A DNA stretch of 64,000 nt from Penicillium oxalicum (lineage: Eukaryota > Ascomycota > Eurotiomycetes > Eurotiales > Aspergillaceae). The notes beneath the pieces are model-generated. The model was not told the DNA's origin. It did not search any database and saw only the letters and a program-made list of their open reading frames with translations. Positions 47,119 through 58,063 of the stretch are shown here, piece by piece. Within the stretch, counting starts at the first letter, position 1. Every line of letters starts with the position of its first letter. The DNA lies in the NCBI RefSeq assembly GCF_001723175.1, contig NC_064650.1, positions 5,208,001 to 5,272,000 on the forward strand, in the 5' to 3' direction. The translations under genes were made by a program, and so were the position numbers.

Positions 47119-49451
47119 ATGTCGAGTTATTTTGTTTCTGGACTCAGTCATGGCTCGTCATCTTCATCCCCCATATCTCCTCCCCAGCAAACTCAGCGCT
47201 CGACGGTGCTGTCCAATCGTCTCACGTCCGTGCTGTCGGCGTCATACGCCGACTCCGACATCCGCGATGCGCTGGAGACCCTGAGCTTACGGGGAATCCA
47301 CAACACGGCCGAGACAAGACGCCAATTGCGACTCGATGTGCAGAAAGAGGTCATTGAAAGCAACGCCGAAATTGTCCGAGATTTTGGGGTTGTAGCAGAA
47401 GTATGAATGCACTCCATCTTCGTCCCAATTTCTCTAGCAGAAGCTCAAAGGCTGAGTCCCCTCCACAGCAATTGAAACGCATCGGAAGCGTCATTTCCGC
47501 CCTCAATCAGACATGCGATGAAATGCGGAAACATATTGGACAGGCCAAGCAAGAGACAGCACCCGTGCTGGAGGAGGCGACAGCGTTGATGGAACAAAAA
47601 CAAAGCACCGAGACAAAGCAGAAGTTGCTGGATGCCTTTTCTAAACACTTTCTTGTCCCTGAAGATGACCTCATGGTACTGACGGCAAGTGATCAGCCCA
47701 TCGATGACCGGTTTTTCGATATCCTAGCACGCGTCAAACAAGTCCACCATGATTGTGAGCTTCTTCTTGGCGGCGAGAACCAGCGGCTGGGCCTAGAAAT
47801 TATGGAACTGAGCACCAGACACTTGAACTCTGCCTACCAGAAACTGTATCGGTGGATTCAAAAAGAATTCCAGTCTCTAAATCTGGAAGATCCTCGAATT
47901 AGCAGCTCCATTCGTCGAGCGCTACGCGTGCTAGCGGAGAAGCCGAGTTTATTCCACAGCTGTCTGGATTTCTTCGCAGAGGCGCGTGACTACGTCTTGT
48001 CGGATTCGTTCCACTACGCATTGACGGATGCGATCTCTGGCGCCACTGCGGGTGGTGCTGGAGGTGACAGAAGCGTGAAACCGATCGAGTTTTCAGCGCA
48101 TGACCCGCTACGATATGTCGGTGATATGCTCGCTTGGGTGCATTCCACGACAGTGTCAGAGAGGGAGGCCCTGGAAGCTCTCTTTGTTGCCGATGGAGAG
48201 GAGCTTGCTCGAGGAATCCAGGCTGGTCTGAGCAGTGAGCCGTGGGCACGCATTGATGAGGACGAGGAGGAAGTGACGTTCGATGGGCGGAAAGCTCTCA
48301 GCGACTTGGTCAATCGTGATCTGGTTGGTGTCGCTCGGTCACTTCGACAAAGGGTTGAGCTAGTGATCCAAGGTCACGATGATCCTGTCACTTGTTACAA
48401 GGTGGTCAACCTACTTGCCTTTTACCGTACCACGTTTTCCAAATTGATTGGCCCTCAGTCGAGTCTGGTTGAATTGATGCAGGCACTGGAGACTTTTACG
48501 TTCAATCATTTTGAACAGCTGATGCGTGATCTGGCAAGTGCGCTATCTGCAGATCAGGCTGCGCTTGTTCCTCCAGATGATCTGTCGCCTCCGGAATTCC
48601 TTCTCGATGCTCTCGAGAGCCTTCTTTCTCTCATCAAGTCATATGAAACATCAGTAGACTTGGAAGAGCTGTCAGATTCCGATGGCGAGGAGAACAGGTT
48701 CACGCCGGTGCTTCGCGTTGCGTTTGATCCGTTCTTGACGCTCGCTCGCTCCTCCTCAAATAAGCTGAAGGATCCCACGGCGCAGACCATCTACCAGACC
48801 AATATCCTCCTCGCGGCCCGCGCGGCAATTCAGCCATTTGGTTTTGCTAGCACCACGCACAATGCGCCGCTTTCGTCGGCACTTTCCACGCTTCGTACAA
48901 ATCTACTTGACATTCAGCATCGGTTCCTTCTCGAAATGTCTGGATTAGAAACTCTTCTCAAGGCCCTGGAGCCGTTCTCCCAAAAATCCAATGAGGAGAT
49001 GCAGATGGAGAAGAATTTGCCTGGGCAGCCTGAAAAGCAGAAATTCCAACTCGCAGACTTGACCAAACTTGCCGCTTTCCAACCGGAGGCCCTGGTTGCA
49101 TCTAGTCAACAACTTGACGATTTCCTTCCCTCGGCTTTGATGGATGCTACTGACCACCTCAAGCGCATCCAAAGTGCATCGCTGGTTCAAAGCGTAACCG
49201 AGGATGCTGTCGAGGCGTTCTGCCGCGATTTCGAATTCGTCGAAGGCATGATCATCGCCGCTGATGAAGCTCGGGGAGCGACCCATCTAAGTCTTGGCAC
49301 CGGCGGGAGCATGATCAGTGGTCGCAGCGGAAGGTCATCACGAAGACCAGGTGCAGGTGGCGAAGAGAACGGCGACGCCAGGGACGACCAGTGGAGCTTA
49401 CGGGCATTGTTCCCCCGAACCACAGGAGAGATTCGTGTACTACTAAGCTGA
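47119..49451 (+). CDS. cog6: Conserved oligomeric Golgi complex subunit 6 (COG6)
   Basis: Two exons, 47119-47400 and 47469-49451. The 68-bp intron (donor GTATGA, acceptor CACAG) joins DFGVVAE to [13 protein letters not shown]. The product is 754 residues. The N-terminus has the COG6 pattern of a short Ser-rich leader, [20 protein letters not shown], then a coiled coil through [20 protein letters not shown]. Helical-bundle CATCHR repeats fill the remainder ([43 protein letters not shown]). COG6 belongs to lobe B of the complex that tethers retrograde vesicles at the Golgi and keeps glycosyltransferases in place. The end EIRVLLS lies 248 bp from the convergent small gene. Confidence 0.94.
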
Positions 49452-49699
49452 TGAACGGCAGGAAAGACTGTCTTCTTCGATTTAATTAGTCTAATGGCGA
49501 TCGGTTCTGCCGAAAACCTTTGGAGATGGATCGTATTTTCTCATTCAATTGCTTGGCCACCTACAACTGCTTGTGAAACAAGCCATAGATATTCATTGTT
49601 CCTTCCTCGTCTCGTCTGTACTCGAGGAAGGGACTTGCGCTCAACAATGTTCCCGGCCAACGTCTGCAAATCGTCCATTTTTCGCCCTGATCTTCAGAA

Positions 49700-50052
49700 C
49701 TAACCCTCAACGGGCCCTTGCGTGTACTCGTTCGGATCCTGTGGCCTTTGCCGTAGCAATCGATTCCGGTTCAGCATCTCAGGCTTGCCGAGATCCTCAA
49801 GATCATACTGAGCTAGACAAAGGGGAAATTGGAAAAAAAAGGGTTAGCTCCTCTCATGTTCCTCCCCCACTCATGGACACGAAGATGACCACCCCTTTGG
49901 TTGTACTCACAATCCTTCTCTTGCTCGACACTCATATAGCGAGGCTGAATGCCGCTCCAGTAATTGGCCTCTGAGGGTTTGTTTTCCATGTCCGGATTGC
50001 GGGTGTCCTCTTGACCTTGGGCTTTTGCTTGCTCTTTGGCGGATGTAGCCAT
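49700..50052 (-). CDS. Small uncharacterised fungal protein, 84 residues
   Basis: Two exons, 49911-50052 and 49700-49812. The 98-bp intron (donor GTGAGT, acceptor CTAG) joins EQEKD to SQYDLEDLGKPEML. The total is 255 nt, 84 residues. The protein is hydrophilic, with no signal peptide or membrane helix. The N-terminal third is rich in Lys, Glu and Gln; the rest has fixed-looking features NYWSGIQPRYM, LGKPEMLNRNRLL and RPQDPNEYTQGPVEG. I do not recognise a family. The strong donor, the stop-free join and the ordered codon use make it a credible gene. A nearby CAG acceptor would give an immediate stop, so the CTAG acceptor was chosen. It is divergent from the orphan gene at 50535. Confidence 0.7.
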
Positions 50053-50433
50053 TATGTTAGGGAGGTATCGGTCCGAACTCAGTAGTTGTTCTGAGTTTCT
50101 AACGATGAAGATCACAATTGAATAGAATGCCTTCCAAAGTAGGAGTCGCCTTTAAATAGAGCGAATGGTACTTGTATTGCCGCCCAGACGTCATGTTGAC
50201 ACTTTGGTGGCGCCTCATTTAAAAGGTGCAAGGTCGTCAAGTAGTTTCTTTCCAATTGCTCGCATGATTGCAAGAGGCTCCATTGATATTCTATCAATCT
50301 GGCACTATCGAAAACTCTCGGTGAAATTCCATTTCTGGTTTGATTTGCTGATTCTTGAATCGGCGGCCCTAGTGTGGACGCTGTCACGCCACAATCGATA
50401 AGGACTAAAACTACATGATAATGTACATCCAGG

Positions 50434-50443
50434 CATAAAAAGG
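50434..50443 (+). promoter_or_regulatory. TATA-like box of the orphan gene
   Basis: CATAAAAAGG lies about 100 bp upstream of the start codon at 50535, followed by a CT-rich stretch and the good start context CGCCATGG. This is normal core-promoter spacing for a mould gene. Confidence 0.45.
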
Positions 50444-50534
50444 ATTTTACCACTTTCCACGTCATTCATCTCATACGTGAGTGCCTTTCTTTTTGAAGCT
50501 GTCTGCCTTTTAACTCTCCTATATCTCATTCGCC

Positions 50535-51261
50535 ATGGACCCCCCTCGTCAATTTACCTCGAACCTGTCTTGGTCTTCACCGTCCGAGGCCTCATCTGAG
50601 GATAACCTTGCGCTCCTGGCCGAGGATGTGGAGAAGGAGTCTTTTATCACCAGTGAGACCCTGCAAAAGATCTTTAGAACGCTGTCAACGAGAACTTCGA
50701 CAAGGTCAGACTCAAGATCAGTATCTCGTCTTCACATCTGCTCCTCCGGCGCAATCTTTCAGATTGAGCGACGATGACTTGCCAGAAAGCAGGTTCTTTC
50801 GATTCTTCTTCAATGCAGAGACGGAGGCTTTGATCGCGAGTGTAATACCTTTCCCCCGCACACAGACTTGCAGTCAGATCATTTAATCTGCTTATTTCGC
50901 TTGAGCTGCGTGCGATGAACGTCTATCGTGACACAAAGCCTTTCGGTTCGACAAGATTGTCGGCCGTCCTCCACGGCCGTCCTTAGATACGGACTTTGTG
51001 ATGCCTGAGCAAAAGCTGAGATATTTTGCTGAGGATATCTGGAGTGAGCAGCATCTCCGCTAAATCAGGTCAATTTTTACATCAGCCAGACGTTGGCCAG
51101 CAGGTGAAATGCCTCATGGAATGGACTATCACACCCATGGCCTAGTGCCGTTGCTCAAAGAGGACATGTCTTTCCAAAGGGTAGGTGGGGGAGGTTCATG
51201 GCTACTCGAGATGGACTCTCGTCAGAATCTCGCACATTTTCCAACCAGAGGACAGTATTGA
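50535..51261 (+). CDS. Unrecognised four-exon gene, about 177 residues
   Basis: Exons 50535-50652, 50705-50839, 50939-51043 and 51086-51261 (534 nt). Introns are 52, 99 and 42 bp. Donors are GTGAGA, GTGTAA and GTGAGC; acceptors AAG, AAG and CAG. All three splice in phase 1 and connect frames that are otherwise short and stop-bounded. The protein starts MDPPRQFTSNLSWSSPSEAS, followed by an acidic stretch. It then runs through YLVFTSAPPAQSF, DLPESRFFRFFFNAETEAL, FDKIVGRPPRPSLDTDFV, KLRYFAEDIWTRRWPAGEMP and HGMDYHTHGLVPLLKEDMSF. I do not recognise a family. A further possible intron (51181-51245, donor GTAGGT, acceptor CCAG) would change the last 27 residues. The GTGTAA donor and the 42-bp intron are the weakest parts of the model. 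No signal peptide or membrane segment is visible. Confidence 0.55.
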
Positions 51262-51635
51262 TTGATTTTCGAGTCAGCTGTTTGTGTCAATTTTTTCCAC
51301 ATTGGATGATCACTATTCTCGTTGAGCTAATTGTAGTCGAGTGAACTTCAAGGACTATCCATGACCGATGAGTAGTAGTAAAGTTGGATGCCCGCAGAAT
51401 ATGGATTGGTTGGCATAGCATGTCCATTTGAAGCTACGGGTTGAGAATGAGGATTGTTTCGGGCAGAGGGACTCAGGGCTGATCATGTCCGGAGAGCTCA
51501 CTGATCCCATAATGTTTTGATATTAATGCGCTTTCAGCGATGGAGACAAATGCATCTTCGCAGGGTATACACAAAAAGATAGGTACATCATTCGCAGTCA
51601 TATTCGTAGAATTGTTCGATCGTGGAATATCGGTA

Positions 51636-52598
51636 TCAGTTCAGCTGGTACTGATCAAAGAAATCAAAGATATACTCCGTCGCGTTAAAGACGTACTTGC
51701 CCAACGGACAGCGAGCCCCTTGGTTCACATAGTCATCGTTGCTGACTGTCGAGGGCCAACAGTGACCATTCTCCCCTTCACGATAGTGCTGCACGATGCC
51801 GGTCTTTCCATCACAATCCCAGCTGACGTGTTTCACCAAGGGATTCTCAAAGACCGTCTCGTTCCTGGCCCAGCTGACGTTCGCGCAACATCCATTTCGT
51901 TCCGCCCAGCCCTCGAGGATATTGATGACGGGCAGCTTAGGATGAGCGGCATTGTTGCCGTCAATAGGCGCGGTCTTGTCAACCGTCCCGTGAAATTCCA
52001 AGAAAGGATAACCTTCCTCGCGCTCTGCGGGGGCACAAGGACCAACGCCGGGGGTATCGTCCGTGTCATACCAAGCACCACTCACAGCGGCAAAGGCAGC
52101 GAAGCGGCTCCCCACTGTGGCATTGCAGGCGAGCACGCCGGTGAAGCCTCCGCCGTTGGACTTGCCAGCGGCGTAAACCCGGCGGGTATCGATGCAGAGC
52201 TTCTCCTCCATGTGGGTGAGGAGATCATTGATGAAATCCAAGTCATTGGGACGCGAGGTGTCCGCGTTCGGATTTGACAGCCAGTAGCCATCCTTGCCAT
52301 TGGGGTAGATCGCAATCCCATCCGGGTTGAACTCGGGATTCGAGAACTGAGAGAGCGATTCTTGCTCGTTCATGTCACGAGTTGCCCCATGGAAGGAGAA
52401 GTACAGCGCCGTCGGCTTGTTTTTGTCATAGTTGGCTGGGAGGTGAAGCTTGTATTCACGATCGGTGTTGGGGAGATGCAAGTTCCTGCTTTGACCGGGA
52501 GACGGGAATGCGGGAGGAATATTCTTGCCACATCCTGAGACCTTGGCGGCCGCCACACCGGCCAGGATGGCCAGAGAGAGGACGGGTGAGTAGTGCAT
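51636..52598 (-). CDS. Secreted feruloyl esterase (CE1-type, FaeC/FaeD-like)
   Basis: A single exon of 320 residues. A signal peptide (YSPVLSLAILAGVAAAK) precedes the mature enzyme at about VSGCGKNIPPAFPSPGQSRN. The alpha/beta-hydrolase nucleophile is Ser147 in AGKSNGGGF. The other triad members are probably Asp207 in EFHGTVDKTAP and His279 in NGHCWPS. Several Cys could form disulfides, and N-glycosylation sites occur near the C-terminus (NVSW, NETV, NATE). Enzymes of this group release ferulic acid esterified to arabinoxylan or pectin in plant walls, so a saprotrophic or plant-associated diet is implied. A TATTTAAA box lies about 70 bp upstream. A wider polyhydroxybutyrate-depolymerase-like assignment is possible because the folds are similar. 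Confidence 0.86.
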   Translation of the reverse strand: MHYSPVLSLAILAGVAAAKVSGCGKNIPPAFPSPGQSRNLHLPNTDREYKLHLPANYDKNKPTALYFSFHGATRDMNEQESLSQFSNPEFNPDGIAIYPNGKDGYWLSNPNADTSRPNDLDFINDLLTHMEEKLCIDTRRVYAAGKSNGGGFTGVLACNATVGSRFAAFAAVSGAWYDTDDTPGVGPCAPAEREEGYPFLEFHGTVDKTAPIDGNNAAHPKLPVINILEGWAERNGCCANVSWARNETVFENPLVKHVSWDCDGKTGIVQHYREGENGHCWPSTVSNDDYVNQGARCPLGKYVFNATEYIFDFFDQYQLN

Positions 52599-53635
52599 CG
52601 CGTGGGAGATGCGCAGCTGGAAAGGAGCTTATCCGATCCAAGACGGGAGGAGAAGAAAGGGTTTACTTTAAATAGATTCACGTGGATTTTGGTCCCGTGC
52701 GACACTCGGAGAGGCTCGAGATGCACATTCACACCTTGCAGAAATTCCATCCATCCACCATCGACACGATTTCACGATTTGTCTTACTTTTTCCCCTCCC
52801 ACCTTCGAGGGTCATCTCAGCACGCGTTGGGCGGTCTCTCCTATTGACCAGTTTCCCAATCAGGAAAGATATGCTCCCGTCCTGGAACTGATGACTGTTT
52901 TTGGCCCCCCTCGGCCCTTGAGGATCGACCTTTGCAACCTTGCAGAATGATGAAGACTGAGAGGCCGCCCTTGACTCTCCATTCTTTTTTTTTCTCTTTT
53001 CTTTTATGATTTGTTCATACACTAATCAGCTAGTCATGTTTCGACTTGCCCATTGAGCTAAACTGGATCTGGCAGGACCACCTGCCTAGACTCTGCAGGT
53101 CGTTCCACTTCTTCATCTATCTGGGCCCGCCGTGTCGTGCAAGAGTCCGCTTGGAGACGCCAAGTGGCATTTGGGGTCCTTGACAATGTCCGGGATAGAG
53201 CATTGCCAAGCCTTGTCTACATTCTTCTCAGTCAGTCCAGCGACGGCACGAGGTGGCACTGACTAGACGAAATTTGGTAACACGAGCTGTCTCTCACACA
53301 TGCCACGCCACGCCATACTCCATGCTCATACCACGTTCTCATTGACGTCTCTCGTTGGTGGCTGTCAGGATGCAGACCCCATTTTCGTCACATTCGTCAT
53401 CGGATCACTGATAGGAGGATATGAGGGAGACGTCTGCAAGGGTTCAGTGCAATGACCGACGTTAAAACGCCTGTCAAGGCCATCCAGTCAACGGGGTTCC
53501 CACCCATGTGCAGGGTAAAGACTACTTAGCACCTTCAACTGACGACACTAGTGTCTGCCCCGGGGCTCTCACTTATCTCAATGCCTCCTGCCATGAACAT
53601 GGCTTGATGATCCTCAGCAATTGCAGTTGTGAATC
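52599..53635. other. Divergent promoter region, feruloyl esterase / Pth11-like gene
   Basis: 1 kb without a supported gene. A TATTTAAA box on the minus strand at 52667-52674 serves the esterase. The sequence GAGCTAAA near 53055 resembles but does not match the GGCTAAA xylanase-regulator site, so no regulator is assigned. Confidence 0.5.
52667..52674 (-). promoter_or_regulatory. TATA box of the feruloyl esterase gene
   Basis: On the minus strand the sequence reads TATTTAAA, about 70 bp upstream of the start codon, as usual for inducible secreted hydrolases of moulds. Confidence 0.6.
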
Positions 53636-54891
53636 ATGCTGTTAAATCTCCATCCCGAGAGTGTGATTGCCGTGGGGGTTCTGCTTCCCACTTTGGCCTC
53701 GGTCGCAATGGGCCTGCGCTTATTCTCTCGTCAGCATCTTGGAGTACCTTTGAAGGAAGATGACTGGCTTCTCTTGGTGTCTACCATCTTTGTCTGGGGA
53801 CTGGGGATCACCAACATCGCCGGTGCAGCTCTGGGGGCGCTGGGCGCCCATTCACTGCCCGCTGGTCCCAACGCGCCACATGGAAATACGATTCTTCGGG
53901 GTCCCAAAGATGAGATTGCGGAGCAGGTACGGGTGCATCGTCATACCGAGTCCAGGGCAGCCGTGGACCAAATAAATTGTATACCTGTCTTGGCTAACCT
54001 GCGCTTTCTCCAGATCGTTCTGGGATACAGTATCGTTGAGAAAATCACCTTTGGAGTCATCAAAATCAGCGTCATCATGGCCTATCGTCGGATCTTTCGA
54101 GGTCGCGGCTTCAATATTGCCTCTCTGTGCATGATGGTCGTTTGCACTCTGCTGGCACTGTCCTTCCTGATCACTTCGGCGCTGCAATGCCATGTTCGCA
54201 ATTGGAACCTGAAATATCTCGAATGGTCTCATCGCAAGCATTGCATTCAAGCAGAGATCTCGTGGTCTGGATACGCCATTGCCGACGTGCTGACCGACTT
54301 GGTTCTCTTACTTTTCCCGGTACCCTTGGTCTGGAAGCTGCAGTTGACCATGTCCAAGAAGATTAGTGTCTTGCTGGTTTTTCTTCTCGGCTCACTCTCG
54401 ACTGCCGTCGGAATCGTGAGGATGGTGGTCATTCTTTATTTCACCTATGGTGCGTTTGATTTCGATCAGACCTGGAATCTTTTTTCTCCTCCTTCTCCTT
54501 CCCTTCCTTCTCTCTCTCTCTCTGTGTCTCTCTCCGTCTCTCTCTTTTCAAGAAAAAAGAGCAACTAACATGTCTCGCTGTCATTTCCTTCCCCTTAGGA
54601 GCCCCCGATGGATATCGAGACTTGCTCGACACAATTTCAACAGCCCTAATCTGGAGCTTAGTCGAGGCCTCAGTGGCCATTCTCGCAACTTGTCTCCCTT
54701 CGATCCGTCCGCTCATCCATCGATCCTCCGCCAGCTACCCGAGTAAGAGGCCGATTTACGCCAGTGGACATCAACTCTCGAAACCGCGGGACTCGCAGCT
54801 ACGAGCGCACCCGGTAATGCATGGCTTTGATGAGATCGACGACTCTCAACAACCGGTCCTTCCAGCGGCGGCGCGAATATGGGCGCGATAG
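53636..54891 (+). CDS. Pth11-like rhodopsin-domain integral membrane protein
   Basis: Three exons, 53636-53926, 54014-54449, 54599-54891, 339 residues. Intron 1 (87 bp, donor GTACGG, acceptor CTCCAG) has no stop and is a multiple of three, so it reads through as coding. Removing it joins KDEIAEQ to IVLGYSIVEKITFGVIKIS, restoring a clean helix. Intron 2 (149 bp) contains a CT microsatellite and branch CTAAC, and joins YFTYG to APDGYRDLLDTIS. Seven hydrophobic helices can be drawn, with the fungal signatures KEDDWLLL after helix 1, a kinked helix followed by YRRIFRGRGF, ISWSGYAIADVLTDLVLLLFP, and STALIWSLVEASVAILATCL near the end. It lacks an N-terminal CFEM domain. These proteins are orphan receptors or membrane organisers of the plasma membrane. 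The ligand is unknown. Confidence 0.85.
54483..54548 (+). repeat. CT-rich microsatellite inside an intron
   Basis: A TCTC-rich tract with short (CT)n runs interrupted by GTGT and CCG, within intron 2 of the Pth11-like gene. It lies between the donor and the branch point, where length change should be tolerated. Confidence 0.8.
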
Positions 54892-55426
54892 CGTTGTGGG
54901 GGTGAAGGGTGATCTGTCTATATACCCGGTGGTCTTTTATTATTTGAGATCGAACAAAATATATATCTATTTTTGGAATTCTACTCGAGGGGGATGAAGA
55001 GCTTGTGACTTGAGATGAAATAGTGATAGTAGTTCCCTCGTCACTCTTGGAAGGAGGTGGGACTCTTTTTTAGGGATCACTGCTAGGTATAGGGCTGGCT
55101 TTTCTTACGTACGTCTGGCCATGAAGTCGGTCCATGCTTGGCCTACTAATGATGATACCGTCCTACCTATCTACCTCCTACTTACACACTTGGGAGTCTT
55201 TGAACAACCCGCGGAGACTGGACATTCCACCAACGCACTCAACTCTACCGCCGAGACAATCAATCCAAGGTCCGCTTGGCATCCCATAATCATCAAAAGG
55301 TAATTAAAAGCCTACGGCTGCAGTTGAAATTCGTCAAATTCGCTGTCAGGCAAAGGCATCGTCGGTCCATTTGGATTTGGCTATGGAACACACACACACA
55401 AAGTACATTCGTACTACACCATCAAT
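54892..55426. other. Convergent 3' region, Pth11-like / Sap1-like genes
   Basis: 535 bp between facing stop codons. AT-rich (54940-54980) with a short (CA)n run near 55389. No gene supported. Confidence 0.5.
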
Positions 55427-58063
55427 CTATCCACCACGTTCACCAAACTCTCGCGCCCAATCTTCATATTGTCGTAGACCACTCGACGATACACTGGGCC
55501 GGATTGATTCCAAACTTGATTCAAAGTCCTGGAATTCAATCGCCCGAATCTGATCCATTGGAGTATGAAGGAGTGCTTCGCCGAGATTACGGAGTGGACC
55601 CATGGCGGCGTCTTTGGCAAGTGCTGTGATGTCGGAGCCGGAGAACCCTGGGCATTGTTAGATTGGAATCTTTTCTCTACCGGTAAGTTTTACAACAGGT
55701 CAGGACTCACCGTCAGTTTTTCCTACAAGGGCCTGGATATCGGCATCACTGAGTCGATGATGTTGGTGGCTCAACAGTCGGCGCAGTTGCTGCTCGCGCA
55801 CATGATGCTCAGGGAGGGGAATGTATTGTCGGCGCACGAATCGACGCCTTGCGGCTTCATCAATGTCCCAGGGCATGTTGGTTGCGGCTAAGACCAACAC
55901 TCGACTGGCATCTCCGATTTTCTTCTCCTTCGCAGACATCTCACGGCCGGCTGCAGCACGTTGGAGATCTGACCATTGAATCAAAAACTCGGTTTTGGAT
56001 CGCCGAGATGCCTCGTGTTCTGAGCTCGAAGATCGCGCAGAGAGTAATGAGTCAATCTCATCCACGAAGATAATCGAGGGTGCGAGAACCTTGGCGAGAC
56101 CAAACAGGGCACGAACGAGCTTTTCGCTCTCACCATGCCACTTGGACGTCAAACTGGATGCTGAGACGGAGAAGAAGGTTGATTTGGATTCCGTCGCAAC
56201 GGCACGCGCTAGCATGGTTTTGCCGGTCCCTGGAGGGCCGAAGAGGAGCATGCCGCGAGCAGGCTCACGAAGCCCTGAGAACAGATCCGGTCTGAGGAAT
56301 GGGTACACCACAGCTTCCTTGAGCGCCTTCTTGGCTCCGTCGAGCCCCGCAATATCATCCCAGTGCACTTCATCTCCGCGTACGACAATGTCGTTCAGGA
56401 TCTGTCGAGCTGATTGCAAGTCCACACCCTTGGGTAGCTTGCTTAGTATCTTGACGACGTCCTGGTTGCCTTCATCCCCGTCCTCATCCCCTGCTTCGTT
56501 GTCAGACGATCGTTGCTCCCACGAATCCTGATCGCTTGATGACGGCGTCTCTTGACGCTTAGGTGGCGGTGGTTTGCGCCGTACCGCATGACTCTCCCCC
56601 GCCATGGAAGCTGATGTTTTGCTAGGTCCTCGCCGGACTTCGCCACTTCGCGAAGCTGACGGCATAGATGCTGGCGGACTTGTCGGGGTGACACGAGGGG
56701 CGGATTTAGTGCGCGTCTTACTACTTGAGAGGTTGTCGTTCCGGTCCCGCCGGGGCGTCGCTGAAGGCGAGTTTCCCTCAGATTTCGCCGGGGTGACTCG
56801 AGGAGGCGTGGGTGCCAGTGAGCTTCTGAGGCTGACAGGTTTTGGTTTCACTGAGGGCTTAGGAGCGGGCGAAGATGCGGAGGGTCGAGCAAAATCCTTT
56901 GGATCCGGCATGGCAAGTTGACCGGAGGAAGAGGAGGGTGAAAATGAGGGACGGCCAGGCGAAGAAAGCGGAGGCCTCCTGGGAGACAATGGTGTGGAAG
57001 CTTTGGGAGACGGCCTCTCCGACGAGGATGGAATTTGAGGCTCGCGCCAATGCGCCGCGGGAATACGATCTGCTGGATCCTCGTTGCCCTTTCGAGTGGG
57101 TTTTCCTGACGCAGCTCTTTCTTCCCCCGAACTGGTCCGAGGATCGATGTCACGCCGATGACTGGGATTTCGAGCGGTTGTCTGCCGAGAAGCCAGCATC
57201 GCTTCGCTGACGGTCTTTTCACTCGATGGAGTCCGATATATACTTCCCCAAGCCAGCCCGGCGGCCTTGGATGCGGCAGGCCGCGATTCTTTCTTGTCTT
57301 TCCTCTTGGAGCTCGCCTTGGTCTTTTTCCCTTCCATGTTTCGCAAGGTTGTCAACATCGTCTTTCGCCTCTCCGGGCTTGACCCTCGAGACTTGTTCAC
57401 ATCTGATGAATTTGACTCTACACGCAAAGCAGGCGATTCCAACACGGGAGCGTCGTCTAAAAGAGACTGGGAATCGGACGTATGCTTCGTCATGCCTGGA
57501 TGGCCCGGGATCGCGGCCGGCTTGGACAGATCGGTGTACCCGACAGCGGGGATAGTGCCATCGCCAATGTAGCCCGGGGTGTTGTTGGACGAAGGCGAGC
57601 GTTTCAAGCTGGTAGGAAACTTCCAACTCTTGACGAGAGTCGATGGCTCTCTGCTCCCATTGGCCTCGGCCGATTCTTTCCGGCTTTCACGGAGCGCCTC
57701 CAGTAGATCAACCCGTTCTCGGCATTGGGTTTCCAATGCGCGGATCGAGTCTTGCAGCGCTCTCTCCGTTTCGGACTTTGGTGTATATGTTGAGGGCAGT
57801 CGACGGGCATTGTGATAATTGATGGTCTCGAGAGCCGATTTCCAAGACCGTAATGCTTCGTCTTCATTATTCTGATGTCATGAGCGAGGGGGTTCATGAT
57901 GAGCTCCGTCCGGTCGGACTCGGGGTAGACTGCTTGGCCTCAATGGATGGATTGTCTGGGTTACTGGACTTACTTGGCCTTCAAAGTAGACTGCCGTGGA
58001 GCACGCAAGATAGCATTCATCGTATGTCTTCTGCAGAGAAGACGCGGGCCGTGGGCGCATCAT
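55427..58063 (-). CDS. sap1: MIT-domain AAA ATPase, Sap1/spastin/Vps4-like meiotic-clade
   Basis: Three exons, 57974-58063, 55711-57871 and 55427-55647, with introns of 102 and 63 bp, 823 residues. The N-terminal about 85 residues form an MIT-like helical bundle ([55 protein letters not shown]). A long Pro/Ser-rich basic linker runs to about residue 500. The AAA domain has Walker A GPPGTGKT at 575-582, Walker [13 protein letters not shown], sensor [20 protein letters not shown], and the ending [20 protein letters not shown] with a C-terminal helix [12 protein letters not shown]. Yeast Sap1 is the closest relative by layout; spastin and fidgetin sever microtubules, but the role here is inferred. 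The start is unsure: two adjacent ATGs at 58058-58063 are in frame, but an acceptor-like CTGCAG just downstream could mark an earlier first exon. Confidence 0.85.

Noticed and set aside
50608..50886. A 92-codon frame read on its own, or a frameshifted pseudogene at 50535-50886
   Set aside because: First suspected to be a broken gene. Splicing GTGAGA to AAG at 50653-50704 and GTGTAA to AAG at 50840-50938 connects the frames without any mutation.
51540..52277. Open frame of 245 codons on the plus strand
   Set aside because: Antisense to the feruloyl esterase, whose signal peptide and catalytic triad prove the minus-strand reading.
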